Source of the DNA: Brevibacterium picturae
Lineage (GTDB): Bacteria > Actinomycetota > Actinomycetes > Actinomycetales > Brevibacteriaceae
DNA: 64,000 bases
Direction: 5' to 3'
NCBI RefSeq assembly: GCF_900105045.1
Contig: NZ_LT629739.1
Location: 3,534,001 to 3,598,000, forward strand
Position numbers and translations under genes: made by a program. The notes under the pieces were generated by a model. It did not search any database, had not been told where the DNA came from, and was given only the letters and a program-made list of their open reading frames with translations. Of this stretch, positions 1-8,601 are shown one piece after another; position 1 is the first letter of the stretch; each line of letters begins with the position of its first letter.

Positions 1-647
1 AGGCGCTTCTCCAATCGTTGGATGAGCAGGGATGTCGGGTAGCTGGCTGCGAGGAAGATGATGCCGGCCAGGGTGAAGGCTTCCGTGTAGGCGAACTTCG
101 CCGCACCGAACTGCTGCGCCGAGGTGACGAGTTCGACCACCGAGATAGCAAACAGGAACGGGGTGTCCTTGAACATTGCCACGGCGTAGTTGCCCAAGGA
201 CGGGATCGTAGCGCGCAATGCCTGTGGAAGCACGACTGCGGTGAACTTGCGCACCGGTGGCAGCGACAGCGCGGTTGCTGCCTCGTGCTGCCCCGGCGGC
301 ACCGAATCGATGCCCGCACGGTAGCTCTCCGACATGTAGGTCGAGTAGTGGATGCCGATGACGATGAAGCCGATGACGAGCGCGGGTACGTCCACCAGGC
401 CGGGTATCCCGGCGAAGATGAAGTACACGAACATCAGCTGCATGACCAGCGGCGTATTGCGGACGAAGGCGACGAGCAGTCGAATCAGCCAATTGATCCA
501 GCGTGGCAGTGAGCGGATCGCGATGGCGATGATGAGGCCCAGCACCGCGGCGATCAGGGTGCCGACGCCGGTGGCGATGAGCGTGTTGACGAATCCCCGC
601 AGGAGGAGCGGCAGCGCTTCGGCGGCGAATTCCCAATTCCAAATCAC
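1..647 (-). CDS. ehuD: Amino-acid/ectoine-type ABC transporter permease, EhuD-like (3' end cut by window edge)
   Basis: Inner-membrane permease of a polar amino acid / ectoine-class ABC importer. The visible 215 codons start at GTG 647 behind an AAGGAGG ribosome site. They contain alternating hydrophobic segments and the EAA loop near residues 125-145 (PPGQHEAATALSLPPVRKF), which docks the ATPase. The start overlaps the stop of the upstream permease by 4 bp (GTGA), so translation is coupled. The C-terminus and, presumably, the ATPase gene lie beyond position 1. Assignment to the ectoine branch rests on the binding-protein gene at the head of the operon. A general glutamine/polar amino acid importer is the alternative. 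Confidence 0.8.
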   Translation of the reverse strand, partial: MIWNWEFAAEALPLLLRGFVNTLIATGVGTLIAAVLGLIIAIAIRSLPRWINWLIRLLVAFVRNTPLVMQLMFVYFIFAGIPGLVDVPALVIGFIVIGIHYSTYMSESYRAGIDSVPPGQHEAATALSLPPVRKFTAVVLPQALRATIPSLGNYAVAMFKDTPFLFAISVVELVTSAQQFGAAKFAYTEAFTLAGIIFLAASYPTSLLIQRLEKR

Positions 648-1420
648 AGGCCACCTCCTTGTCCGGCAGCGGCTTCGGAGCCGGGCATCTTCGGTTGGTC
701 TCGGTCATCTCGAGCGTCGCGCCGTGCTGCACGGCGGTCGGCACGAGAATTCGGCCGTCTGCGGCCCAGCTTTGCTGTGGCCCTGCGCTCGAGGTAGTTC
801 ATCCCCTCCTGCAGCAGCCAGGCGATGATGAAGTAGATGATGAGCCCGATCGTGAACGAGAAGTAGGTGTCGTTCGTCGACTGTCGCAGCTGATCGATCT
901 TCTCAGTCAGATCCTGCAGGGTGATGAAGGAGACCACTGCTGTGCCCTTGAGGAGCTGGATGAGCAGTGTCGCCAGGGAAGGGATCATCAGAGCCCAACC
1001 TTGCGGGAAGATGACGCGGAGCATGCGTCTGGTCGGTGAGAGGCTGAGCGCGATCGCTGCCTCCCACTGGCCGGGCGCGACGGTCTTGATCGAGGAACGG
1101 ACCACCTCGGCGGAGTAAGCGCCGTAGTTGAGTGCCAGCGCACCGATGCCGCAGGCGATGGGGTCGAGGTCGACCCCGAGGAGGGGGAAGACGTAGAAGA
1201 GCCAGAACAGCTGCACGAGCAGAGAGGTGCCGCGGAAGAACTCGACGACGATTCGAGCGGGAATGCGCATCCAGGCGTGCGACGAGGTCATCGAGAGTCC
1301 GAGGACGACGGCGACGACGATCGCGCCGATCGATCCCAGGACCGTGAGGATGAGGGTTGTCTGAATTCCCTCCCACAACTGTGGGAGGAAATTCAGCAAC
1401 GTGGTGAAATTGTCAGTCAT
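644..1420 (-). CDS. ehuC: Amino-acid/ectoine-type ABC transporter permease, EhuC-like
   Basis: A 258-residue HisM-type membrane permease that pairs with the following gene to form the channel. It shows an N-terminal segment LPQLWEGIQTTLILTVLGS typical of the family, several membrane helices, and the EAA loop (APGQWEAAIALSLSPTRRM, about residues 115-135). The last 45 residues are an unusual Arg/Asp-rich polar tail running to GQGGGL, longer than usual for the family. It begins 23 bp after the binding-protein gene and overlaps the next permease by 4 bp, so the genes form one operon. Specificity is inferred from the operon, not from the permease itself. Confidence 0.85.
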   Translation of the reverse strand: MTDNFTTLLNFLPQLWEGIQTTLILTVLGSIGAIVVAVVLGLSMTSSHAWMRIPARIVVEFFRGTSLLVQLFWLFYVFPLLGVDLDPIACGIGALALNYGAYSAEVVRSSIKTVAPGQWEAAIALSLSPTRRMLRVIFPQGWALMIPSLATLLIQLLKGTAVVSFITLQDLTEKIDQLRQSTNDTYFSFTIGLIIYFIIAWLLQEGMNYLERRATAKLGRRRPNSRADRRAARRDARDDRDQPKMPGSEAAAGQGGGL

Positions 1421-1443
1421 GATCGGGAATGCCCCGTGGCCGA

Positions 1444-2328
1444 TCAGGACTCGGCTGTGGGGAGTTCACCCTTGCACAGCTGCTCGGTTGTGATCTCGCC
1501 GGTGGGACGCTCTTCCTTCGTGAAGCCGTAGTCGCCGACGACGTCGAGGTATTTCTGCTCGTCGGACACGATCTTCTCGAGCTCCTTGTTCCAAGCATCC
1601 TTGAGTTCAGAATCGTCGGTGCGGAACACCGTGGCACCTGCACCGACCTGTGGCACTCCATCGATCTCCTGAACGAAGGACTCACTGACCTCAACGCCGG
1701 CGTCCGGGTTGTTCTTGGCCATCCAGTTGAGCGAAATTCCGGTGAGAGCGAAGACATCGGCACGGCCTGTGGTCACGGCATCCATGCCGTCCTGCGGTGT
1801 GCCGACTTCCTGAGTGTCGATGCCCAGTTCCTTGGCGTAGACGGTGGTTTCGATTGCGCCGCTCATCGTCGCGAGCTTGAGGCCTTCGTCCTTGACATCC
1901 TGCATGTCCTTCAAGCCCTTGCCCTCGCCTTCCTTGGTCATCAGGGCAGTGGTGTACATGAACTCAGGGTTGCCGAAGGAGGCCTGCTCGCAGCGGTCAG
2001 GAAGAATCGACATTCCGGCAGAGATGGCACCGAAGCGGTCGGCATTGAGGCCAGGGATCAGGGAGCCGAATTCGGTGTTGACGCCTTCGACGTCCTCGAC
2101 GCCGAGCTCCTTGAAGATCGTCTTGGCCATTTCGACTGAGGCACCCTGAAGTTCGCCGTCCTTTTCGAAACTGTACGGTGCTTCACCGGCGAAGCCGACG
2201 GAGATCGTCCCGGCGTCGATGGCCTTCTGGAGTGTGCTCTTGTCGGAATCGCTTCCGCCGCAGGCCCCCAGGGCGAGTGTCAGGGCGATGATCGAGGTCG
2301 CGGCGGCTAGCCCCTTGATGGCTTTCAT
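1444..2328 (-). CDS. ehuB: Ectoine/hydroxyectoine-type substrate-binding lipoprotein, EhuB-like
   Basis: Extracytoplasmic solute-binding protein of 294 residues, SBP_bac_3 fold. Residues 1-23 form a lipoprotein signal ending in LALGAC, with lipidated Cys23. Recalled EhuB features are present: GVEDVEGVNTEFGSLIPGL, then AGMSILPDRCEQASF. The compact start at 2328 was preferred because AAAGGGAC precedes it and it places the signal peptide at the N-terminus; an ATG 63 bp upstream is possible but would add a basic pre-sequence. It heads the operon ehuB-ehuC-ehuD and is divergent from a GntR-family regulator. Ectoine or hydroxyectoine as substrate is a family-level inference; another compatible solute or amino acid cannot be excluded. 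Confidence 0.8.
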   Translation of the reverse strand: MKAIKGLAAATSIIALTLALGACGGSDSDKSTLQKAIDAGTISVGFAGEAPYSFEKDGELQGASVEMAKTIFKELGVEDVEGVNTEFGSLIPGLNADRFGAISAGMSILPDRCEQASFGNPEFMYTTALMTKEGEGKGLKDMQDVKDEGLKLATMSGAIETTVYAKELGIDTQEVGTPQDGMDAVTTGRADVFALTGISLNWMAKNNPDAGVEVSESFVQEIDGVPQVGAGATVFRTDDSELKDAWNKELEKIVSDEQKYLDVVGDYGFTKEERPTGEITTEQLCKGELPTAES

Positions 2329-2398
2329 AGCTGTCCCTTTCTTAGTACGTCGACACATCTTCGTGACATGCGTCTCAAGGACACTATTCAATACTTTT

Positions 2399-2427
2399 GT
2401 TGTCCGGATGTCACACTGTCAGACAAC
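2399..2427. promoter_or_regulatory. Candidate operator between ehuB and the GntR regulator
   Basis: The divergent intergenic region holds a perfect GTTGTC (2399-2404) / GACAAC (2422-2427) inverted repeat with 17 bp between the arms. A shorter palindrome TGTC-A-GACA (2417-2425) overlaps the right arm. FadR-type GntR proteins bind short palindromes in such positions, so autoregulation plus control of the importer is plausible. No confident -35/-10 pair was resolved. Confidence 0.4.
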
Positions 2428-2432
2428 GTTAT

Positions 2433-3206
2433 ATGATCGTGATATGCCTCAACCCCCCTACTTCGGAGCTCCCGGTCCTGCGCAAGGTCATCCGATCCTC
2501 GACGATCGACCTCATCGCCGACCAGATCCGCAACGCCATCTACAGCGGTTCACTGGACCCCGGGCAGTCCATCAACGAGGTTCGCACGGCCGAACTCCTC
2601 GACGTCTCCAGACCATCCCTGCGGGAGGCTCTGCAGCGCCTCGTCAGCGAGGGGGTGATGGCTCATGCACCCGGCCGCGGAGTCAGGGTCAAACGGATGA
2701 GACCGAACGACATCGACGACGTCTACGCGGTCAGGGAAGCCATCGAAGCACAGGCGGTGAAGGTCGTCATCCGGTCGGGAAAGCCGATTGTGCGCATCCA
2801 CCAGTCGCTGGAACGGCTCGAGCATGCGATCGAAGGCAACACTGCGCGCCTCGTCGGCGACGCCGACCTCGACTTCCACCACTCGATCGTCGCCTGTTCC
2901 GGCTCGGTCAGGCTCAGCGACCTGATGAAGGTCTCGATGGTCCACACCCGACTGCTTTCACTCTCCGACCCGCGCGGATACGAGGTCAGGTGCGACCTCA
3001 TCGAAACGCACAGACACCTGCTGGAGGCGATCGCCGACGGGGACGAGGCACGGTCCCTGACCATCGTGGGAAGAGTCATGGCCGGAGCCGCTGCTCGACT
3101 GCACCATTCACAGACGGATACCGAGGCCATCATCGTCAAGGCCGCCGCACGTGAGGCCGGCGTCGACGACCAGTGGTCGCAGCTGCGAGATACGATGAAG
3201 CCATGA
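2433..3206 (+). CDS. GntR-family transcriptional regulator, FadR/FCD subfamily
   Basis: Transcription factor of about 257 residues. An N-terminal winged helix (about residues 10-75, with GQSINEVRTAELLDVSRPSLREAL as recognition region) is followed by an all-helical FCD ligand domain. Metal-binding-type positions of the FCD domain are seen in DLDFHHSIV and in ETHRHLLEAI. It is divergent from ehuB and therefore probably controls solute uptake. It overlaps coaD by 4 bp (ATGA), so the housekeeping coaD may be partly co-transcribed. The start is uncertain: ATG 2433, GTG 2439 and TTG 2397 are all in frame and none has a good ribosome site. Confidence 0.8.
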   Translation: MIVICLNPPTSELPVLRKVIRSSTIDLIADQIRNAIYSGSLDPGQSINEVRTAELLDVSRPSLREALQRLVSEGVMAHAPGRGVRVKRMRPNDIDDVYAVREAIEAQAVKVVIRSGKPIVRIHQSLERLEHAIEGNTARLVGDADLDFHHSIVACSGSVRLSDLMKVSMVHTRLLSLSDPRGYEVRCDLIETHRHLLEAIADGDEARSLTIVGRVMAGAAARLHHSQTDTEAIIVKAAAREAGVDDQWSQLRDTMKP

Positions 3207-3691
3207 AGGTTGTCTGCCCCGGTTCCTATGACCCGATCACCATGGGTCATCTCGACGTCATCGCCCGCAGTGCCCGCCTGTTCGACGAGGTGGTCGTGGC
3301 CGTCGTCCACAATCCCAAGAAGTCCGGTCGCTTCGATCCTCAGGCGCGCGCCGATCTCATCCGCCGCAGCCTGGACGAGGACGAACGGACCCAAGGGGCC
3401 GAGAACATCGTTATCGACACCGTCGCCGGCGGTCTCCTCGTCGACTACTGCACGTCCATCGACGCGCCTGCCGTGGTCAAGGGACTGCGCTCGGGCACGG
3501 ACTTCGCTTATGAACTGCCGATGGCGCTGATGAACAAGCATCTCAGTGAGCTCGAGACGATCTTCGTTCCGGGAAACCCCGAGTTCGAACACGTCTCGTC
3601 CTCACTCATCAAGGAAGTCCACGCCGGCGGGGGAGACATCACAGGCCTGGTGCCGAACGCAGTGCTGACCGCGCTGAACGCCGGCGACTGA
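3203..3691 (+). CDS. coaD: Phosphopantetheine adenylyltransferase
   Basis: Catalyses the penultimate step of coenzyme A synthesis, transferring AMP from ATP to 4'-phosphopantetheine in the cytoplasm. The 162 residues carry the nucleotidyltransferase GSYDPITMGH motif at 7-16, KGLRSGTDFAYE in the middle and the C-terminal SSSLIKEV signature (S-S-[ST]-x-[LIV]-[KR]). Length is typical. The ATG at 3203 lies in the ATGA overlap with the GntR gene. In many actinobacteria coaD follows recG and rsmD; neither is present here, so the left neighbour has been rearranged. Confidence 0.96.
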   Translation: MKVVCPGSYDPITMGHLDVIARSARLFDEVVVAVVHNPKKSGRFDPQARADLIRRSLDEDERTQGAENIVIDTVAGGLLVDYCTSIDAPAVVKGLRSGTDFAYELPMALMNKHLSELETIFVPGNPEFEHVSSSLIKEVHAGGGDITGLVPNAVLTALNAGD

Positions 3692-3694
3692 GGC

Positions 3695-4882
3695 ATGCCG
3701 CTTCCCTCCTCCTCATCCCGGGCGTGGTTCCTGGGTCTGATCTTCCACACCGTCATCGCGCACGCGACGTACAACGGTGTGCGCGTCCTCATCTCCTACC
3801 GGACGCTGGAGTTGGGCGGCAGCGGAGTCGTCCTCGGTCTCATGACCGCCTGCTATTCCCTCGTCCCGCTGCTCACCGCGCTTCTCGTCGGACGACTCGT
3901 CGACCGCGGATACGCCACCGCTGTGCTGTGGACGGGAACAATACTGTCGATCGTGCCCGTCGGCCTCGCGGCGATGGCGCCCAACCTCGGCGTGCTCCTC
4001 ATCGCCACGATGTGTCTGGGCCTGGGACAGCTGCTGACCACGGTCGCCTCGCAGGCGCTGATCCCGCAGAGCTTCCCGGCCTCGGCCCTGACGTCGAAGT
4101 TCGGGTACCTCACCCTCGGCGTCTCGATCGGGCAGACGATCGGTCTGCCCGTGGCCGGTGCCATCGCCGGCGCGACGGACGGTGCACCGCAGATCGTGAC
4201 CGCCCTGTGGTTCATGACGGCGGTCTCCGCGCTGACGCTGGTCGCGGCGGTCATCGTCATGCTCCGCGGTCGGACCCCTCACGTCTCCCGCGCCGAGGCG
4301 GCCAAGGACGCCCGTACGCCGCTGACCCTGCTGTCGATCCGGGGAATGAAACCCGCGATCCTCGCCTCGATGACCACCCTGGCCGCGGTCGACCTCATGA
4401 CCGCGTATCTGCCGCTCATCGGCCAGCAGAACGGACTGTCGGTGACGACCGTGACCTGGCTGCTCACCCTGCGCACGCTGGCCTCGGTGATCTCGCGCCT
4501 GCTCATCGGGATGCTCACACGCAAGTGGCGCAACCTCTCGCTGTTGTGGACCGCCTCGGCGTTGGCCGGTGTCTGCATCATCCTCATCCCCGTCTTCACG
4601 CAGCCGTGGATGTTGGCGATCCTGCTCCTCCTGGCCGGATTCTGCTTCGGCCTCACCCAGCCGCTGACGATGACCTGGGTCTCGACCTTGTCGGACCCGG
4701 CCAATCGAGCCGCAGTTCTCTCGATCCGCCTTGCCGGCAACCGACTCAGCCAGGTGGCGATCCCCTCGGCAGCGTCGCTGCTGACCCTGATCGCACCCTC
4801 GGGTATCGTTTTCACGATCTCCGGGGCACTGCTGCTGGCAGCCGGCGGGGTGACGCTGCGCAATCAGCACGAGAAATGGTGA
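3695..4882 (+). CDS. Major facilitator superfamily transporter
   Basis: Integral membrane carrier of 395 residues with about 12 predicted helices in two halves of six. The loop after helix 2 reads GRLVDRGY, matching the MFS A-motif region; a second copy, GMLTRKW, follows in the C-terminal half. There is a charged central loop near residues 190-215. It starts 3 bp after the coaD stop, so it is probably co-transcribed. Substrate cannot be told from sequence; drug or metabolite efflux is the usual role for this architecture. Confidence 0.85.
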   Translation: MPLPSSSSRAWFLGLIFHTVIAHATYNGVRVLISYRTLELGGSGVVLGLMTACYSLVPLLTALLVGRLVDRGYATAVLWTGTILSIVPVGLAAMAPNLGVLLIATMCLGLGQLLTTVASQALIPQSFPASALTSKFGYLTLGVSIGQTIGLPVAGAIAGATDGAPQIVTALWFMTAVSALTLVAAVIVMLRGRTPHVSRAEAAKDARTPLTLLSIRGMKPAILASMTTLAAVDLMTAYLPLIGQQNGLSVTTVTWLLTLRTLASVISRLLIGMLTRKWRNLSLLWTASALAGVCIILIPVFTQPWMLAILLLLAGFCFGLTQPLTMTWVSTLSDPANRAAVLSIRLAGNRLSQVAIPSAASLLTLIAPSGIVFTISGALLLAAGGVTLRNQHEKW

Positions 4883-4914
4883 TCAGGAACACCGGCGCGA
4901 TGTCAGAAGGCCGA

Positions 4915-4944
4915 TTGGTAATGGTGGGCGATGATGACTAGAAT
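4915..4944 (+). promoter_or_regulatory. Probable promoter of the DUF177-rpmF-rnc-mutM operon
   Basis: TTGGTA (4915-4920) and TAGAAT (4939-4944) are separated by 18 bp and sit about 60 bp before the DUF177 start. Both resemble vegetative -35 and -10 hexamers. Confidence 0.5.
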
Positions 4945-5003
4945 GGTGAGTCGCGTGTGAACGTAGGAGTAAGCATCCTCAATCACATAATGGAGGAGTG
5001 AGC

Positions 5004-5522
5004 ATGAAGAAGCAGTCTGAGTTCGTCTACGATCTCAGGTCGATGGGATTGCTCGGTCATCCTGGTGAATGGGAACGGGTGAACACCACCCTGTCTGCTC
5101 CGGCGGATCTCAAGATCGAAGTGATCGGGGTCGCTGAAGGTTCACCACTGGCACTCGAGCTGATGTTCGAAAGCGTGTCAGAGGGGATCTACGTGTCGGG
5201 CACAGTCTCGGCCACGGCCCGCGGCGAGGACGTGAGGACTCTCGACGAAATCGAGTTGCCTATAGATGTCGACATCCGGGAGATGTATGTCTATGAGCAG
5301 GCCGAGGGCGACGAGGACTCCTATGTCATCGACCGCGATCAGCTCGACCTCGAGCCGGCGATCAGAGACGCTGTTGTGATGGCTCTGCCCTTCAGTCCGT
5401 CAAAGGACCGAAGTGAAGAGTTCAGCTTCACTCTGGGTGAGGACCTGGAGGTCGACGACAGCGAATCGGACTCGCCGTTCGCATCATTGAAGAGTTTGTT
5501 GGATGAGAAGAAAGAGAGCTAG
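5004..5522 (+). CDS. YceD/DUF177-family protein, cysteine-free variant
   Basis: Member of the family encoded next to rpmF across bacteria and linked to ribosomal RNA or L32 metabolism. It has 172 residues, begins at ATG 5004 behind GGAGGAG and ends 2 bp before rpmF. Family landmarks are the N-terminal [16 protein letters not shown], the central [11 protein letters not shown] strand and the [15 protein letters not shown] block. No cysteine occurs in the protein, although many relatives carry C-x2-C and C-x-D-C-x-G-L-C metal motifs at the positions of GEDVRTLDE and PSKDRSEE. The C-terminal tail is acidic. The biochemical role is not established. Confidence 0.85.
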   Translation: MKKQSEFVYDLRSMGLLGHPGEWERVNTTLSAPADLKIEVIGVAEGSPLALELMFESVSEGIYVSGTVSATARGEDVRTLDEIELPIDVDIREMYVYEQAEGDEDSYVIDRDQLDLEPAIRDAVVMALPFSPSKDRSEEFSFTLGEDLEVDDSESDSPFASLKSLLDEKKES

Positions 5523-5524
5523 AC

Positions 5525-5728
5525 GTGGCTGTTCCAAAGCGTAAATTGTCGCGCAGCAACACCCGCCACCGTCGTTCGCAGTGGAAGGCCCAGGCACCTA
5601 ACCTGGTCAAGACTGTGGAGAACGGTCGCGTTGTGTACTCGCGCCCTCACCAGGCCAAGGTTGTCGAAGACTCGGCCGGCACCCCGCTGTTCCTTGAATA
5701 CAAGGGACGCAAGGTCGCTGACGTCTGA
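5525..5728 (+). CDS. rpmF: 50S ribosomal protein L32, zinc-independent form
   Basis: Large-subunit ribosomal protein of 67 residues that begins [17 protein letters not shown], the L32 signature. The cysteines of the C+ form are absent; the segment reads [20 protein letters not shown], the C- paralogue type. GTG start at 5525, 2 bp after DUF177, with rnc 3 bp downstream. Since the DUF177 neighbour also lacks cysteine, the pair may have lost zinc together. A C+ paralogue may exist elsewhere in the genome; none is in this window. Confidence 0.95.
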   Translation: MAVPKRKLSRSNTRHRRSQWKAQAPNLVKTVENGRVVYSRPHQAKVVEDSAGTPLFLEYKGRKVADV

Positions 5729-5731
5729 CCT

Positions 5732-6436
5732 GTGGACACAGACACCACAGCGCAACTGCAGGAGAGTCTCGGGATCGATATTGATCCCGAGACTTTTCGT
5801 CTCGCCCTGACACACCGCTCCTTCGCCTTCGAAGCCGGCGGCATTCCCACGAACGAGCGGCTCGAATTCCTCGGCGACTCCGTCCTGGGGCTCGTGGCCA
5901 CCGAATCGCTGTACTACGACAATCCCGATCTGGCCGAAGGTTCCTTGGCTAAGATGCGCTCCGCCGTGGTCAACACCCGAGCACTGGCGTCGATCGCGCG
6001 CAAGTACGAGATCGGTCCCCACATCCTGCTGGGCAAGGGCGAAGAGCTCACCGGCGGCCGCAACAAGGACTCGATCCTCGCCGACACCGTCGAGGCTCTC
6101 ATCGGCGCCACCTTCGTCGCCCGTGGACGCGAAGAGGCCTTCGCCTTCGTCCATCGCCTCATCGATGCGATGCTGAACGACGCCGTGAATCTCGGTGCCG
6201 GAATGGACTACAAGACGACCCTGCAGGAAGCAGCGGCCGATCTGGACCTGGGCGCCGTGAGCTACGAAATCGTCTCCTCGGGACCCGACCACGCCATGGT
6301 CTTCACCGCCACAGCACTCCTGGGCACCAACGGCTGGGGCAGCGGCGACGGATCCTCGAAGAAGAACGCCGAAGCCGCGGCCGCGGAAGTCGCCGTCAAG
6401 GCCATCCGCACCATCTACCCGGACTACACGCGCTGA
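5732..6436 (+). CDS. rnc: Ribonuclease III
   Basis: Double-strand-specific endoribonuclease for rRNA and mRNA processing. The 234 residues include the catalytic signature NERLEFLGDSVL (about 42-53) with metal-ligand acidic residues, a second acidic site in DTVEALIGA, and a C-terminal dsRNA-binding domain from about residue 157 (DYKTTLQEA to SSKKNAEAAAAEVAVKAI). GTG start at 5732, three bases after rpmF; no strong ribosome site, suggesting coupling. It is followed 10 bp later by mutM, the normal actinobacterial order rpmF-rnc-mutM-smc, which here is interrupted after mutM. Confidence 0.96.
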   Translation: MDTDTTAQLQESLGIDIDPETFRLALTHRSFAFEAGGIPTNERLEFLGDSVLGLVATESLYYDNPDLAEGSLAKMRSAVVNTRALASIARKYEIGPHILLGKGEELTGGRNKDSILADTVEALIGATFVARGREEAFAFVHRLIDAMLNDAVNLGAGMDYKTTLQEAAADLDLGAVSYEIVSSGPDHAMVFTATALLGTNGWGSGDGSSKKNAEAAAAEVAVKAIRTIYPDYTR

Positions 6437-6446
6437 GGCATTCCTG

Positions 6447-7442
6447 ATGCCCGAGCTTCCCGAGGTCGAGAGTGTGCGCCTCGGCGTCCACGAATGGACT
6501 GCCGGTACCACCATCACCGGCGCCGAGGTGCTCGACCCCCGGATATTGGGCACGACGTCACAGCGGCGCATCGACGCGTCCGCCGTCGACGGGTTCCTCG
6601 CAGCGGTGTCCGGGCGGCGAATCATCGGCGCCGAACGTCGCGGCAAGTTCATGTGGCTGACCCTGGGGGAGGACCTCGAGGCTGGCCCGGCTGCCGAGCC
6701 AGATGCCCCGGAACTCAGCCTGCTCGTCCACCTCGGCATGAGCGGACAGCTGCGCGTGCACGATGCCGCTGACGAGATCCACAAACATACCCGGGCGATC
6801 CTCCGCCTCGAGCGGGGGAGCGAGAGCCTCCAGCTGCGCTTCGTCGACCAACGGATCTTCGGCCACCTCGGCGTCCAACCTCTGGTGCACGCCTATGGTC
6901 GGCTCGTGCCCGCCTCGGCGAATCACATTGCCGCAGACCCGCTCGAACCCTCGTTCGAACCCGGCCTCGTTCTCGAACAGCTCTCGCGCAAGCGGACGGT
7001 GGTCAAATCCGCATTGCTCGATCAGTCTCTGGTCAGTGGCATCGGCAACATCTATGCTGATGAAGCTCTCTTCAGGGCTGGAATCCACCCGCTGGCGATC
7101 CCTGCTCGTACTCGCAAGTCCCACCTTGCTGCCGTCCTCGACTCTGCGTCGCGGGTGATGAGCGATGCGCTGGCCGTAGGTGGGACCAGCTTCGACGCCC
7201 TCTACGTCAACGTCAACGGCGAATCCGGCTACCTCGACATTGACGTAGAGCGAGTCGAAGGAAGCCGTGCACACGAAGGTCGCGATTGTCTGTGCCGGGC
7301 ATCGGCCATGCGTCGACAAGCGATATTGCGGTCTGACCTGGCACGAAGGGCTCTGGACAAGCAGCTCAACGGTCCAGCCCATTTAGTAGCGCACCGACAC
7401 AAAGTCGGGTCGCGGAGTCTGCGAGGTGTGGCCTGTGCCTGA
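6447..7442 (+). pseudogene. mutM: Native mutM (formamidopyrimidine-DNA glycosylase), 3' end replaced
   Basis: Base-excision repair glycosylase/AP lyase for 8-oxoguanine. Residues 1-263 are normal: catalytic Pro2-Glu3 (MPELPEVE), Lys in GKFMWL, HLGMSG, the H2TH region [20 protein letters not shown] and GGTSFDALYVNVNGESGYL. From about position 7236 the frame continues into 68 unrelated residues, ending in SLRGVACA, where the four-cysteine zinc finger should be. That finger contacts DNA and is normally essential, so this copy is probably inactive. Matching finger fragments lie at 13628-13771 and 15672-15737, and a complete second mutM begins at 7435, overlapping the end of this frame by 8 bp. 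The upstream operon context marks this as the resident gene. Confidence 0.85.
7190..7260. repeat. Inverted repeat of a mutM segment at the disruption point
   Basis: Positions 7190-7214, coding for SFDALYVNV, recur in inverted orientation at 7236-7260 with 22 of 25 bases matching and a 21-base loop. The inverted arm, read on the minus strand, codes for FDSLYVNV, the same conserved MutM block but a different allele. It starts exactly where the native mutM reading ends, so it marks a rearrangement junction. Confidence 0.8.
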
Positions 7443-8274
7443 ATTGCCTGAGGTCGAGGTCGTGCGTCGGGGGATCGACGATCATGTCCGTGGCCGGACG
7501 ATCGCCTCGGCGACTGTTCTGCATCCGCGTGCGGCGCGACGTCATGTGGGCGGTCCGGCGGATCTCGCAGCACGGATGGTCGGTGCGACGATCACGGGGA
7601 CTGCGCGCCGCGGCAAGTACCTGTGGCTGATCCTGGACGGTGCAGATGCGTTGCTGATGCATCTGGGGATGAGCGGGCAGATGCTCATTTCGTCCCCTGA
7701 TGCCGCAGTCGCCGCGCACGAGCGGGCGCGCTTCACCTTCACCGACGGAGGCCACGATCTGCGGTTCGACGACCAGCGCACGTTCGGCCATCTGCTGTAC
7801 GACGAGGGCGGAGCGGTGCTGCCCTCGCTGATCGCCCACATCGCGAGGGATCCCTTCGACCCGCAGTTCGACCAGCCGGCGGCGGTCGCGCGGATCAAGG
7901 CCAGGAGCACCGGGATCAAGCGCGTGTTGCTGGACCAGACGGTGGTGTCCGGCATCGGGAACATCTACGCCGACGAGGCACTGTGGGCTGCCAAGGAGCA
8001 GGGGGAGACGGCAGCCTCGTCGTTGAGCAAGCCAAGGATCTCAGCGCTGGTCGATGCGGCGCGGGAGGTCATGGCCGCTGCTCTTGCCCAGGGCGGTACA
8101 TCGTTCGACTCCCTCTATGTCGACGTGGCCGGCAGCAGCGGCTATTTTGCCCGCAGCCTGAATGCCTACGGTCTTGCTGGCCAGCCTTGCATGCGCTGCG
8201 GGACGTCGATCGTGCGGGAGAAGTTCATGAACCGATCGAGTTTCTTCTGCCCTGTCTGCCAGCGGAAACGCTAG
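7435..8274 (+). CDS. mutM: Formamidopyrimidine-DNA glycosylase, second complete copy
   Basis: Full-length MutM of 279 residues from GTG 7435, giving catalytic Pro2 ([15 protein letters not shown]). It has [53 protein letters not shown] and an intact zinc finger C-x2-C-x16-C-x2-C (CMRCG to FFCPVC). It differs strongly from the truncated copy just upstream, for example in [14 protein letters not shown], so it is not a duplicate of it. It probably came with the accessory block and may supply the activity lost from the native gene. No ribosome site is evident, so translation may be coupled to the frame running out of the native gene. Confidence 0.93.
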   Translation: MPELPEVEVVRRGIDDHVRGRTIASATVLHPRAARRHVGGPADLAARMVGATITGTARRGKYLWLILDGADALLMHLGMSGQMLISSPDAAVAAHERARFTFTDGGHDLRFDDQRTFGHLLYDEGGAVLPSLIAHIARDPFDPQFDQPAAVARIKARSTGIKRVLLDQTVVSGIGNIYADEALWAAKEQGETAASSLSKPRISALVDAAREVMAAALAQGGTSFDSLYVDVAGSSGYFARSLNAYGLAGQPCMRCGTSIVREKFMNRSSFFCPVCQRKR

Positions 8275-8601
8275 TTCGATCGGTCGCCTGCGACGCGATC
8301 ACAAACAGGGGATCGGGCTACATCGCCATGGCGTCGCCTCGTTTCCCGATACGTCAATGTAGGACGATCACCGTCGCTCCAGAAGCGCTCCGGTCACGGT
8401 ATTCTCTCGCACCGCGCGTGGGCGTCGATGCGGACACTGCAGTTCCACGGCACGAACCGGCAGTGGTGAGGACAGGGCGATTTGCCCAGTTCGGGGTGGG
8501 CACTGACTTGCAGCGGCGGTCCATGAGACCCGTTCAATCGACGAAGCCGTCGAGGCTGACTGACGGTCTTCCTTTCACAACTTTCGACGTCTGACGAGGA
8601 C
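8275..8601. other. Non-coding stretch between the second mutM and merR
   Basis: No convincing gene. On the minus strand, just beyond the merR stop, a short stretch reads KVVKGRPSVSLDGFVD, faintly like the start of a dihydrofolate-reductase-like (RibD C-terminal) protein; it has no continuation. A small TCGACG/CGTCGA hairpin lies near 8532-8547. No transposase, att-like repeat or integrase remnant was recognised. Confidence 0.5.

Noticed and set aside
8534..8601. Remnant of a dihydrofolate-reductase-like gene
   Set aside because: Only about 16 residues are suggestive, with no continuation; too short to annotate as a pseudogene.
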